64,000 bases of DNA, taken from assembly GCF_022458985.1 (NCBI RefSeq), contig NC_061771.1, forward strand, positions 26,032,001-26,096,000, given 5' to 3'. This DNA is from Mugil cephalus (Eukaryota > Chordata > Actinopteri > Mugiliformes > Mugilidae). The notes under the pieces are model-generated. The model ran no database searches and had not been told where the DNA came from. It was given only the letters and a program-made list of their open reading frames with translations. Both the position numbers and the translations under genes were made by a program. Each line of letters opens with the position of its first letter. The first letter of the stretch is position 1. Below, piece by piece: positions 1 through 13,400 of this stretch.

Positions 1-44
1 CTGGAGCCTTAATCCAGCGCCTTAGACCACTCGGCCACACTACC
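1..44 (-). tRNA. tRNA-Leu (anticodon AAG), 5' part only
   Basis: Read on the minus strand, this edge begins GGTAGTGTGGCCGAGTGG, the acceptor and D-arm of a class II leucine tRNA with a good A box. It continues into an anticodon arm with stem CTGGA/TCCAG and loop TTAAGGC, giving anticodon AAG. The variable arm, T arm and 3' acceptor lie outside the window, so function cannot be judged. No CCA or terminator can be seen. Confidence 0.85.
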
Positions 45-2540
45 TCCAATACCATCCAGCTACAAAATTTACTAGAAAATGGTAAGAGAAATTGTGTCAT
101 TTTTGTGTCACAATGGTGTGTGGGTTTTAGCCTCACAAATCAAGACCGTTTGGGGTTGGATTCCACTGGCCGACTGGGGCCTTTCTGTCTTCCTCCCACC
201 ACCCGAAGACGTGCTCATTAGGTTCACTGGTGATTCTAAATTTGGCCGCAGATGTGGAGGAGTGTGAATCTCTCGTCTCGCCGTGTGAGACCACGATAGA
301 CTCGAAGGCCTGTGTACCCTGCCTCCACCCGAGGACGGTTGTATGCTGGTCGGACGTGGACACTTCATTTGTTGCCCAAAAAAACAGTAAAACAGTAAAA
401 AATGAAGGAGTGTCAGCCCAAAAAAAAAACAACAAAAAAAACACAGTAATACGGTAAAAAAAAAAAACGTATGAAGGAGTGTCCGAAAAAACAACATGGA
501 TTGAATGAGAGAAGGCCTAGGTGTAGGTGGTGTGAAATCCTGTGTAAGGCCTTAGCGCAGGGGTGTCAAACGCATTTCAGTTTGGGCACCACATACAGTC
601 CAGTGAGATAATAACATTGTGATCGCGAATGAATGACAACTCAAGATATTTTCCAGTTGCGTTAATGCAAACAAAAGCAAGTAAATTAGGAAAATGCTTA
701 TATTTAATAAACTTTCCTTCGTTTCTTAAGACAATTAAGTGGAATTTGGGCACATTGGCGTTTGCTGTTTAGTCCTTCTGTCCACTTCTCTTACTGCAGC
801 AGTGGACAAATCAGTCTTCTATGAGATTTCCGCATGGAAATTCATGCCGAGGGCCGGATTCGATCCCCGGTGCTGCGCCTTAGCACGTGAGCCATCACTT
901 TGAGTGAGCTCTCCTCATGCTGCATTTCGGCGACTAAACCCCGGCTGCACTTTGCAAAGCCGGCCGCTAGCTGCCCCTCTGCTTCTCTTTTCTGGCTGTT
1001 TACCCGCTGCTCAGATGTCAGAGAGAGGAAGCAGGGGCCTGATGGGAACTGAGGGCTGAGTTGAGGGTGTTGGTGTGACAAAGGGGAGGTTTTGCGAGTG
1101 GGATGTGGTGCAGTTGCGAAACAGGAAGCCAGAGCTGCAGCAGGAAGAGGTGTTCTCGCACTAATTTATAGACTAATTTTACTGACAGGCATTTATTTCC
1201 TGTGACACCCTCCTCTTAATGTTCACCCTGAGATGCTGCGATGAACTGATTTCACAGAACACTTGCACAGGTGTAATTAAAAAAAAAACAATCCGAGCTG
1301 AGGCACCCGCATTGCATTGTTGACAACCTGCCCCACAGAATCGAAATCAAGAGGCCTCGTGTGAGTGCGGCTGTGTCACGGCGGATTTCCAAACTCAAGC
1401 CAAAGAGGTTTTCATTGTCATTTCGAACACACACAGCAGGTGCAGCGAGGTGAGAGGACGTTCGCACGGGACGACAGAGCCGCTTGAAAACACACGGGAC
1501 TGAGTATAAAGTGCAAACGGTGCAAACAGCGCAGGCAGCAGTGGCAGCAGCGCAAGAATGAGACACCCTGCAGAGGCAAACGACACAATACAGATGATGC
1601 AAAAGACTTTGGAGACAGCGCGCCTATAATTACACAATGAAACAAGCTGCAGGTGAATTAACGCAGCTTAAAACATACAAAGGGAATCCACCAGTAAGAA
1701 GAGGAAGAGTCCAAAGTTTTAGGAGATTCAAAACAAAGTACACAGAGCATTAGGATAATAAATACAGAACGTAAAGTCAATTGTGATGTGTTAAAAATTA
1801 AAAATTAAAAAAAGTGCAATGCAGTCAACATCGATCACATCTAATAATTACGTTTTTTTTTTTACAGTTAATACGTTTTCATTCAATCAATAAGTTTTAC
1901 TGCATGGATTCCACCTGAGGATGTTATTCGTCTGCGTTTGACCCATGCATTCATTCATTCACAGCAGTTTGGGGTTTGGGCGCCTTCAGTCTACGGATGC
2001 AGGTGACGCCAACCTTTAAACCTTCATGTCCCAAAGGTGCTACTCTAACTACTGCTCCACATCTGTCTGGGCTGCCCCCTCAGATCGCTGCGAGCCAGAC
2101 GTGCAGCCACAAAAGTTAGATTTAGATCAGTTTTATACTCAAATGACCAAATTCACATCTGCTGGAAAGTCGTGTTTATCATTCAAAAAAAACTTAGCCA
2201 CACAGAGAACCGCCTGCTCGTGGTGTTTACTTTACATACGCGGAAATTTGTCGAAGAGGATGTGCACGGCCTGTGTTGATTTGACTAAGGAGCTATTATA
2301 AGGCTCCTTCCGTTTGTGATATCACGCCGAACCGCAAATGCGGTAAAGGTGTTTCACCCCAGAGGTACACGCAAGGATTCGAACCGATCGTGTCAACACG
2401 CGAACGCACACACTCACACAGGGAGGTAGTAAATATGAGGAAGTGGGGTGTGGCCGGATGGCTTCAGAGTGCATTCAGCTGAAAACACAGCTGTCGATTC
2501 GCTCCTTGAACCTTAAAAACAGGATCCAGCCTCTACGTGT
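45..2540. other. Spacer without recognisable genes
   Basis: No exon with a recognisable protein could be found here. The stretch holds A-rich runs around 380-470, a hAT-type repeat fragment at 555-745, and two places where a tRNA-like B box can be read on the minus strand (about 850-880 and 2370-2385). Those have no complete cloverleaf and look like decayed SINE or tRNA pieces. The open frames on both strands here are short and lack family resemblance. Confidence 0.5.
555..745 (+). repeat. hAT-type DNA transposon end fragment
   Basis: The sequence starts GCAGGGGTGTCAAACGCATT and goes on with a 'gggcaccacatacagtcca'-like stretch. This resembles the terminus of hAT (Charlie-like) elements common in vertebrates, CAGGGGTGTCAAACTCATTTT followed by a GGGCCACATACAGCCCA-like block. 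Only one end is visible, so this is a fragment. The family name is from memory of the terminal motif, not a search. Confidence 0.55.
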
Positions 2541-2565
2541 GAACAAGAGTTGTTTTTTTTTTTTT

Positions 2566-3377
2566 TTTATTAAATAATTATTCGCGAATCACATGAGAAA
2601 TACGACATTTACAGTGAGATCATCTATAAGGTACGGTCTGCGGTAGTTACAGTGTAATCGTTACAGTTTATAATAAAGTCACAATAAGGAGGATTCAATG
2701 TACATTGCACATATTGCACTGTGCTTTCCACTAAGTGAAATTCAAAAATGTCACTTTATAAAGTACAAACAACTGAAAGACAATATATTTTCTGAGACAT
2801 ATGTACATAAACGTCAACCATACATGACACTCAACGTGACGGAGCTGACGGTCGCCCTCTGGACACGTGTGAAGCCGGTTAGCATTTCCTTGTTTGTCAG
2901 TGTCCATTTTCGAGCCTTATGAGAACAGTCACGAAGCCGTGAAAGGAGTACGCGCCTTTTTTTTGTTGTTTTTTTTTTTTTTTGTAGCATTCAGCTGAGC
3001 CATCACAAGCTTCATTTATCTTCCTGAGCTGAGAGAAGAAAGTGCACAAATAAACAGCCACTGCAGAAACATGTAAACAGCCCACAATATGTTAAAGGCT
3101 TCTGAGGCTTGAGGCTGAGGGCAACAGAAATGAGTCACTGGCTTTTTCGGTGTTGGCACCGTGTTTTTCTCAGCCCGTGAAAAGAGAAGTGGAAAGAGAA
3201 GTCCTCCTTTTAGAAAAGGCGACCCCCCCCCTCCCCGCCAGCGCGTGTCTCTGTCCGGGTCTCTGGGGGCCTCCTCACTTGGTTGTGTTGCAGGAAGTCA
3301 AAGACAACTTAAAGAGGCGGCAGAACCCCACGGTTGTGCAGTAGCTTTGGAGTCCGCGTGGCAGAGCGCCGCACTGC
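2566..3377 (-). other. Candidate cyth4 3' UTR with poly(A) signal
   Basis: Downstream of the cyth4 stop (to the left, since the gene is on the minus strand) the first clear AATAAA on the minus strand is at 2571-2566, next to a long A tract. That would give a 3' UTR of about 0.8 kb. The region has no other gene signal. The assignment is an inference; another poly(A) site is possible. Confidence 0.35.
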
Positions 3378-6300
3378 TCAGTCCTGAGGGGTCTGGTTTA
3401 TCACCTTCTTCTTACGCACCGAGACCAAGTCGTAGAAGGGGTCCTTGGTGATGCTCGCCCTGTTTGAAGTAAAGATGTGTGTCATTAGGCTGCAAGAGCA
3501 ATGTTTATGTTTTTTGTGTGCAGGTGTCTGATTGTGCATCTGCGTGTGCTTGTGTGGCCGGGTCTGTAGGTCTATTTATACGCTTTGTGGGCACCTCTTC
3601 TTTTTTTCTAATTTTACAGAGAATGTAGGTCAGGCAAAACCAGCCAAAGATGGCGGACACTATAGTGTTCACCTGGCAGCTTTTAGCATCTTATTGTTAA
3701 AGGATGTGTGTAATAGATTTATTTGCAGAGCCTTGGTAGTTTCCTCCCCTTTCAATAAGATATTTCACTCAACATGAAGTCCATCAAACCAAATGTAGCT
3801 TTGCAAAACCATTCACGAACCAGTTCTCCATTGCCCACTGCACTGGTTTTCATTTGGGGTTTTTGACTGAAACAGTAACATTATCGTCAACGTTTGACTG
3901 TTGGAGCCCTGAACCGTGTTCTCAGCGCTCACCCACCGTGTGTCTGCACTTCCTACAGTTTATCTCCTTTCAGTTCACTGTTGTGGCTTTTGCAGCCAGT
4001 AGTCTACTCCCTTAATGACTCTCAACACCATCAGTATCATTTCAAAAGATGAGTTTCGTAAAGTCATTGTGTGCGACATATACCCACCCGCCACAACACA
4101 AAACCACGGTCCAGTCATTGTGTAAGTCTCCCTTGTGCCTCCAAAACAGTTGGTACTGGTAGTAGTCATTGCTATGGGGTGGGGGTACCTGGTCTGGTCT
4201 AGGTGGTTGGTACCCGTCTAAGTAACATCCAAACCAATGAATGCCAGGGCCAAAAGTTTACGGGCAGAACACTGAATTTACTTCTCCTGTGAGTGGTCAT
4301 AATGTTGTGGCTGATTGGTGCATCCAAGAGGCCAGTAGCAGGCAAATATATATTTATTCTCCCTGTATCTCAGAAGATGGTGGAGACCAAAAACAAAGCT
4401 AAAAGCGTAGTGATAACGTTTTACTCCCCGGAGGAATGTACGTGGACGTGTAAGACATGTATTTTGATGTGTTCTGTTTGTGTGTTTATGAAGATCTGCA
4501 CGTTTGTGTGCATTCCTGCGTTGACCAACCTGATTGCCTCGATCCAGGAGTCTCTCTCTTCGGCGCTGGCGGCGCAGATGGTGTAGGACTGGTGCTTCCC
4601 TTCCACCACCCTGCCGTCGGTCTCCGTTTTACACGCTTTGATCTTCTGCCCTCGGCTGTTGGGGTTGTACAGCTCCAGACAGTACTAGACGACACCAGAC
4701 ATCGGCGTGACACTCGGTTCACCGAAACACGTTTACAGGTGACGCAGCTGACTGGATCTTACTTACCGGTTTGCGAGGATATGGCACCTCTCGCACGCAG
4801 AGATTCTCTAGAGGGATGATGCCTCTGGGCTCCTTATCCTGCAGACAGATTAAAAAGAAGTGGGGTGAGTCAGGTGATGTACCCAGAGGATAGGAAGAAG
4901 GAAGAGCTGAGAATAAAAATGCCACTGGTGTCAACAACAACAACAACAAAAAAAAAAGGGAAGCAGAAGGGATACGGCGTCATGGCACGGAATATTACAA
5001 TCCTTACAATCCAAACCTTTACTGCACATGAAAACGCATGTTGCTTTTCAAGGTCCAAGTAATGTCATGTGCACTCACTGAGGTTGTGATCATGCATTTT
5101 CGAGATTAAAAAGCCATTAAGCTACAGTGTTGCTTAATGTTGCAGAATACAGCATATCAGATGCAGAAGCCCAGTCATGCGGTATGATTATCACCTAGTG
5201 CATGGTAGGGCTCGTCAATACCTAAATTCTCATTTAATATGTTGAAATGTTGAAGTGTTTACATTATCCCCACTTGACCCTTTCTTAGCCTTAGGATTGG
5301 TCTGCTCCAACCCTTTGTGACGTCCTGTGTTACTGTTGCTTGGTATGCATTCCCATAGTGTTTAAAACCTTAGCTAGCATTAATTGTTAATTTAACATAA
5401 TTGTGCTTATTTCCGAATTTGAAATTTGTACAGTGTGGGTTCTGTATTGTCCACCAATATTAGCTTCTTTGCTACCACTCCCCTCCATGTTACCTTTAGA
5501 CTCTATAATATATCAAGATCTTCAATGGAATCCTGAGGGACTGGACCCGTGCATGGCTACCGTTTGCCTAGCCTAACAAAAACTAGCACAGGAAGTTGGC
5601 TACCGGTTACCTATGATACTGTTGGTAGGATGGACAAACAATACCATGCATGGGTCCAGTCTCATAAAAACAAGTTTAAAAACTGTAGACTTAGTTAGCA
5701 TTAACACCCATAATTTGAAAAAACTTCAGTCGACATATTTTGGGTACTGTAGTGAAACTGGTGAAGGAACTAGTACATTTTAATGTCGGCTAATATTAGC
5801 ATGGTTGCTACCAATTCCCGTCTCCCTTTCATGTTACCACTAAACTCTATCATTACAGGTTTTCAAAGGCGTTTTATGGGAATGAACCTCTACATGGCTG
5901 CTGTTTGTCTAACCTAGCAAAAATAATACAGTAAATTGGGACAAAAGATTGGATCACCTGCATGATAGAGCTCATAAACCTTTGTCAATTCCAGGCTTCC
6001 TGAGTTACTGTTGCTAGGTTAGAGAAACACTACCATGCAGAGGTCCATTCCCATAGAAAAAAATGATTAAAGCACTGAAAGGCATAATTGTGTTTCTTTA
6101 AAAAACTGAAATATGTACAGTCAAGTCATGAAAACTGAAAAAAAGGTAATTTTTAATGTCTTCCAATATTAGCATGATTGTTAGCCCTAGCTGACACTCC
6201 ATGTTCCATTTAAACTCTATAATTACAGGTTTTCAGTGGTATCCTAAGGGAATAAAACCCCACATGGCTACTGTTGGTCTAACTAAAACACTAACATAGG

Positions 6301-7364
6301 AGGTTGGGATTGACAAAGGGTAGGAGCCATGTGGAGAATTTATCTGAAAAGCCTGAACCGCTGACAGATGAAATCAGAAATTATCCCAACAAATGACCAC
6401 AACAGGAAGTTGTGTGTTTGAGGCATTGATATTTTGTTGTTGTTGTTGACTAAAATGAATGCAGGGACTTTTGTATGAGGGTTGCTCTTGGAGACTTACA
6501 GTGGTGAACTCAAAGTAATACAGGCAGTTGTCAGTCAGAATGAACCATCGCCTCTTCCACGTCTTAACCCGTCCTCCTGAAACAGAGACGAAAGACAAAA
6601 GTGTCACAACCTTCCACGGCAATTGTGTCACTCGCAAGCAACCACATAAGACGATCTTCCAATATTGGGTCATTTTATCAGCGCTTCCTCTGTACTTTCC
6701 TGTTTTTCACCTTATGTGGCAGCTTATTTATTATGTAGCATAAACCACACTTAACCCCGTGAATGTCTTATATGCAAAACCTTCATTTCGGGGAAATGTC
6801 TGAGAGACATTTTTTACCGAGTTTAAGGAGCCACCCTTCTCGGTCGGGGTTGAAGAAGGTGTGAGTCAGATCGTTCCCGTCATCCTCTGGGATTTTGAAA
6901 GGCTCGTTGCGTATGCTTTCATAAAGTTTCTGAGAGGGAGAGAAGGCGAAATGATTAAATATACAAAAAATGTTCTGCAATTAAATTATTTTATTGGTAA
7001 CTGTGAGCCAGTTTGGTGGCGATGCCTTTGTTATTTGCACATCCACCTCCCTTCATTCAAACTGAGACACCATTATTAGGTGTTGTCAGTGACAGTGGGC
7101 TGAGTTCGCACATTTTCTTCATCAAACACTATCAACGCCCCTTTTTGGGGCAGTTTAATGTCACAGTTTAACCTATTATTAGTTTCTCTAGAAACAAGAA
7201 CAATCTGGAATTTTTTTGTGTATACGTTTCAGATGCTGTGGTGATAATGGCGACTTCATATTTGAGTCTTTAAAATGACCAATTTAAACAAAACCGCACC
7301 GCAGTGGCACAGCTTTAATACTCTAGTATTTATTATAATATTACTATTCTATTAACACACATGT

Positions 7365-7449
<85 letters not shown>

Positions 7450-10400
7450 TGTGACGACCCCTGTTGTGGGCGTCTAAATTGTGCATATATATATATATAT
7501 AATGATCACCATTATGCTTCCTTCAAGTCTTAATATTCACCCACACATGTGTTATTGCTGTTTTTCTTTTTTCTTTTTTTATAAAGCATTATCTGTGTCT
7601 CATTATATCATTTTTTTTTTCTTTTTCCAACATCAGCTTTTCAAAGAACAGTAAGCCAGCGTGAGCATGCTCCTTCGTGACAATGAACACCGACACTGAG
7701 TCAGTCCCAGATAAACGCTACAGACGTGCTGCCATAAATACTCCCAGTACCAAATGTAACTTGCAGCTGGAAACAGTCTCCTGAACAGTCTACTCGCTTT
7801 TGGAAAATGACTGGTTCAATCCACCATGCCTAACAGTCTTAGGAAAACATTTAGCCTTTTTAAAAGGCTAAAAAGTTTTCATATCTTGTGCTGTACATAA
7901 TTGGGCTTCAGGCCAAGTGTAAATTTAAGTGTGAAACTAACACGTTGCTGGTTTTGGTCTTTTTGTTCATCCTTAATCCCATTTTTTTATGTTAATTTTT
8001 TTTTGAAGTGCTATATAAATACAGTTTGACTGACTGATTGATTGATAAAAATCCTTATGCTTCTCTGAAAAATTAATTTTTTTTTAACTTGTTTGTGAAA
8101 GTGACATATAGTATGCTGAAATGTATGGATTTTCATTTTGCGTGTGCGTACAGTAGGAGGGTTAATGTTTAGATTCTTACGATAAGTATGTGATAAGTTT
8201 TACTATAGCTAGGAGCTATGTTACCAATGAAGCTAGTGAATAGTTTGCAAACTGTGATTGGCTGGAATCCCTCACCGAGAGCAGATCGTTAGGTAGGTCC
8301 TCTCCGTTGTTGATGCCTCTGTTCATGGAGATGAAACGCTCCAGGGTGGTCTTGTCCTTCACGTTGGGGTTGTGGAGGCTGGTGTTCAACATGATGATGG
8401 CAAAAGACAGGATGTAGCACGTGTCTGGTGTTGGGAGAATAAAGAGAATAAGAGGAAGCACAAACCAACCATTCCCATGGAGACTTCTGGTGACGTAAAA
8501 GAAAAAAAAAATGAACTGACAAAGATGAGCTAAAAAGAAGAAACGAGAGCAAAGAGCACAGCTGATGCGGTCACACACACACAAACACAAAGGAAAGACA
8601 TGAAGAAGAGGAGTGTGAGTTTGGTGAAGCTAACCAGTTGACTGGAAGACGTGAGCGTTGCAGTCACAGTAGCGCGTGGCGAAGGCCTCCATCATACGGT
8701 CGATCTTCTGAGCCTCACCAGGCAGACGGAAACTCCACAGAAACTGTCTGTCACATACAAACCACAGTAACATAAGACCACTGCGTGCAACCCATGCACA
8801 TTGTATATTTAGCTACCACATCCTTGTATTTATTTGGACGCTTGGAAAACATGTGATCGGCCAGCGGAGTCCTATTTTCTGTGAACTCGTGAACTTTTCC
8901 CGGAATTTGTAAGAGGCTGTATAACGGCGCTCGTGCCATCAACCTTAGGCTAAAATCCTCACAGAACCGATGCTAGCAACTTTTATGTGAAGCAGCAGTG
9001 ATATTTACCCTGCCCCACAGTCTTACTTTAGCATAATAGCCTCCGGTTCTGTCTCAGGTCTCTTCCCTCCTGCAATGACTCACTCTCGGCACCCAGAGTG
9101 TGTGGCGCAGACTTTCTGATATAAATTTGTAACCACGGCAAGATAGCATCACTCTGACGCCAACGGTGTTGTCTCAGGCGGAAACCACAACAAATATGAA
9201 GCTGTCCTCGTCTCCTTTACATCTTTTACATGTCTGACTTGTAGAGCACTCTTGTTTTGTGTCTCATTGTCGTGTATTTCCATATCGTGTAGGTCTCCCT
9301 TGGGCCTCCAAAACAGTTGTGACTCATTGGAGAATGGACATGGGGCTTCTGAGGGTGACAGTCAGTGGGGGGGGGGGGGGGGGCTTTGAGTCCTATGGGT
9401 TGAGGGGAGGGGCCTCTGTGGATCATCCCACAGACACATGATCAGTTTGGGATCTAGTGAATTTGGAGACCAGGTCGACACCTGAAGTTCCTAAGTTGTT
9501 CCTGCATCCTGCTGGGGATGGCTGCTACCACCAAGGAGTGTCGTTGCTATGTGGTGGGGGTGTCTGGTCTGGGCCAGGTAGGTGGTACATGTCTAATGTT
9601 ATTCGCTTCTGCTGTCAGTGGTTTTCATGTTGTGGCTGATCAGTGTAGACCTACAAATATATTTTATCTTGGTAATTCATCTGTCCTCCACTGTACCGTG
9701 GTAAAACGTATATGTATATATCTACCTGACACCAAAGAGCTGCTCATAAATAGCACATGTCCTCGCATGCATTTTTTTTTTTTTTTTAAATCACAAGCAA
9801 AGTGAACGTAATGAAGGCTGAAGGATGGGGTACGCGGTCTTACAACAACATCACACGGCACGAAGTAACAAAACAAAACCCACAAAATGCGTCCTGACAG
9901 CACGCGAAATGAGTTGTTACCAGTAACACAAGTCTGTCGGTCTCCACCACAGGTAGAAGCGCCTATAACTTTCCACAGCTGCAGACACTGAATGAGCACC
10001 AGCCCCCCTCTCACACCACAGTTTGCGGAAACTCACCACAGGTAGGTAGGTTGCTGGTAATTTGTACAATCGGTATTCAGAAAATCTGGCCTGATCACAT
10101 GGTCACGTTGTACTACCAGATAGTGGTAAGGCACGATCGTGACGTTATCAATGTAAAGACTCCCTGTTTTCTTATTAAGTGCTAGAATCCCTACATGCGA
10201 CAGTTTCAGTGTACAACTTTAGATTGAGCTGTGTTTCCGGTGTAAAATAAGGTTTTGCTCGTAAAACGCGACCATGTCATGCTTTTTTTTGTCATCTCTA
10301 CATAAAACAAGTGCCAATATTGCCATGAGGTGAAGACAAAGATCTGACCTGAGGGCCTGCACCAGGTTGAGATCGGAGAACTCGTGCAGCTCCACAAAAG

Positions 10401-13400
10401 CCTTCAGGGTCTGGAGGTGGAGCTCCTCTCTGCGGGGGTGGAGGTTGCAGACGAATGAAACCGAAGAACCACTTGCACTTTTTTTCGAATTGAAACCGCA
10501 CTAATCTTGCTACTTATCACTTCACCTCCTTGCTTTTTCTTCCTTGTCTCTCCCTGTCTTCCTTTCTCATCTTAGCGTCAATATTCATTTTTGTTTCCTT
10601 CCACTCACCTTTCTCCAAGGAATTCTCCAATGGCTGTCTTATTCAGTCCTTCCTCCTTGTAGAGGAACTCTGCGATGGACTGAGCTCCTCCGTCCAGGAG
10701 CTTGTTCTCCACCAAGAAACTGATGCCCTGCACGCAAACAGATTGTTGAGCTTTGTTTTTTGTTTTTTTTTGGTTTCACAGGCCATTTTATATTTTTGTC
10801 TATCAATTTACACATGTAGCTAAAACGCTTCCGTTTTATGACATAGCTTTTAGATACTTTAACATTAGCACGCAGATGTCTGCAGTAGCGAAAATGTGTT
10901 TAGTTTCATGATGATCTCATTTCCAATTGGTAAGCCAGAGCGAGCTTGCAGCTTCTGTAATTCCAATTCCTTAAATTCAAATTTCTATTCCTCTTTCTGC
11001 TCCACCTCAGAGCTTAGGGAGGAAAAGGATCTCTAAAAATATATCACATTTATACACACACACAACATTTATATTCTACAACCCTTGCTCCATATTTGTT
11101 GTAACCTGGCGGTGCTGGCATGAAGGGAATTTACCATGAAGTAACATCCGAACAGCGACTTATCTGCGAGTTATCTCAAAACTAAATTAGTCCACTTCCA
11201 AACAACCACCGCCATGGCAACGCCATTTTGTTGCTTTTGTCTTTGTTGTTGCATACATTCAGGCTCTCAACGTTGATAAGCTTAACCTAACAGCAGAGAA
11301 AAAAAAACCCACAGAGAGTGGTGTGAGCCCTGCATCAGTGTCAGTTCTCAGGCTTCGGTGCGAGAGGAAGTCCACACACGGCTGCAGCTCGCTGAAGGCT
11401 GTCAGCAGAAAAAGCTCAGCTGGCGATACGTAATAAGTTTCTTTGAAAACGGTCAAGAATAGAATCGGGTCATATCTAACTTAGACTTGTGCTGAGCAGA
11501 GTATTTTAACACCCTGCTGGTATTCGTGTCTCGACACGCACACAAACTTCAAAGCTCACCTTTTTGGGGTCCATGTTGAATTTCTTCTTCCCATTTGAGA
11601 ACTGTTTGCTCTTCTCTATGGTCTTGCTGAAAAGAAGAGAGACGAGCACATTGTGAATTATTTGCGGGCCAAGAAGCAGCTTTGGGACTGTGAGGTCACC
11701 GCCTTGATTCCCTTCACATCTTTGGTTGAGGTGCTTTGGGCAAGCACTGAACCCCCACCCACCCTCAAACAGGCCCCAAACAGGCGCCTTGCTCGGCTGC
11801 ACACGGCTCCGTGCACATGCATGAGTGCCAATTACAGCTGAATTTATTTTACCCACTGAAAATTTACATTGAATATAGTTCCCCAAATGTAAGAATGACT
11901 TTACCGTACCCGGTTCAAAAATGAATAACCACTAACAAAAAGTCTGTCGGCTTCTGGAGACGTGACAACCATTGAACTAGAATAAAAGGGAAACAACTAT
12001 TGTACAGTCATGATCTGTGACTCTAATCAAAAGGGACACATCCTGTTAACATCTTACATCAGAATACACTCATCCACTGAATAACGTTTGTTTCGGACGT
12101 TTGTTTCGGACGTTTGTTTCGGACTTAATGGTTCCTCTACGGACTGGGCCTTTTTTGGTTTATCGGTGGAGTGCCATGCGGCAACTTCCGCCAACTTCGT
12201 GATAGATTATCTGCGGTAGGTCTGGAAAATGCGTTGGTTACACCCACCGCCTTGATCACATCTTCCAAACTTTCACATCTCACAAGTCATCCGAGTCCTA
12301 GAAGATAAGCGGCATGTGGGAGTTGACGCGCAAACAACACAGTGTGTCACAGCTACATTAGCCATGCTAATAGCACATTGTGATACAAACAGATAGAGAG
12401 ATAAAGACTTTCTCGTGAATTTCCTTCATATAAAACACTGCAAAGTAGCCAGTGGCACATCCTAGCCTCTGGAGACCCCTCAGCAAAGACGTATCAGTGC
12501 TATCCCAGCAGTGCAAACTAGCTAAGCGTCAACCATGTACCACAAAAAAGTGGTATTTTCAATCGGATCAGTAGAACCAACAATATTTTGAAAGATCTTT
12601 TTTATATATATATATAGAGAGAGAGCTATTTCGATAAAATAAAACAGCAGATAATTAGGAAGGGTGCACACTCTGACTGGGAGACAATTATTGGAAAGCG
12701 GCCGTGAAACCGAAACCCGAAATGACATTTAAAGCGTCTATGCAGCTGGAGCATTCAGTGGGCGCCCTAAACAAGGCGAACGTGTATAAAAAGAAAATTC
12801 TGGTCGATGAGATACGAGTAGGGTTTCCCCCGCCCCGACCCAGTGAAACTTACTTTTCTTCTGCAGACTCGAAGCTGAGTATTTCCGCCATGACGGTGTC
12901 TATCTCCATCTTTAGCTTCTGGACAGGGCAGAAAAGTGAGAATCATTTGTATCATTGAAGAGTAAAAGAGTGTGTGTTGTCGCGGTATCTGACCAAGGGC
13001 CTTACCTGGATATCATCCAGGATGTCCTCCTTATACGTCTTGATGTTCTCGATCTCCATCTTCTCGTCGGCTGTGAAATCGGAGGAAACTGCACGAAACA
13101 AGGGAGCGAACACGTCAACCTTTTTTGTCAGGAATTCGAGTTCCACTTCTCGAACGACTTCCCTTGCATCAGCACATTTTTGTTTAAAATAATGACAACT
13201 TCAGCGTGAGTCACTGAGTGAGTTCAATTTGCAGCTCCGTAACGCTGCATAGCGATTCGATCATTTCCATATTCCCCTCATGTGTGCTGTATATTTACAC
13301 CGCATAAAAGGAATTGAGGTTTCACTGGAAAACATGCGAGACAGGTGCTGTGGTTTTCTGGTGAATGGTATCTGCCACCACGGCGTATTAATACATTTCC

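Noticed and set aside
2340..2520. tRNA-like B box (GGTTCGAATCC, minus strand) and an A-box-like stretch near 2450
   Set aside because: No acceptor, D or anticodon stem could be folded around either box at the right spacing. Probably decayed SINE or tRNA fragments.
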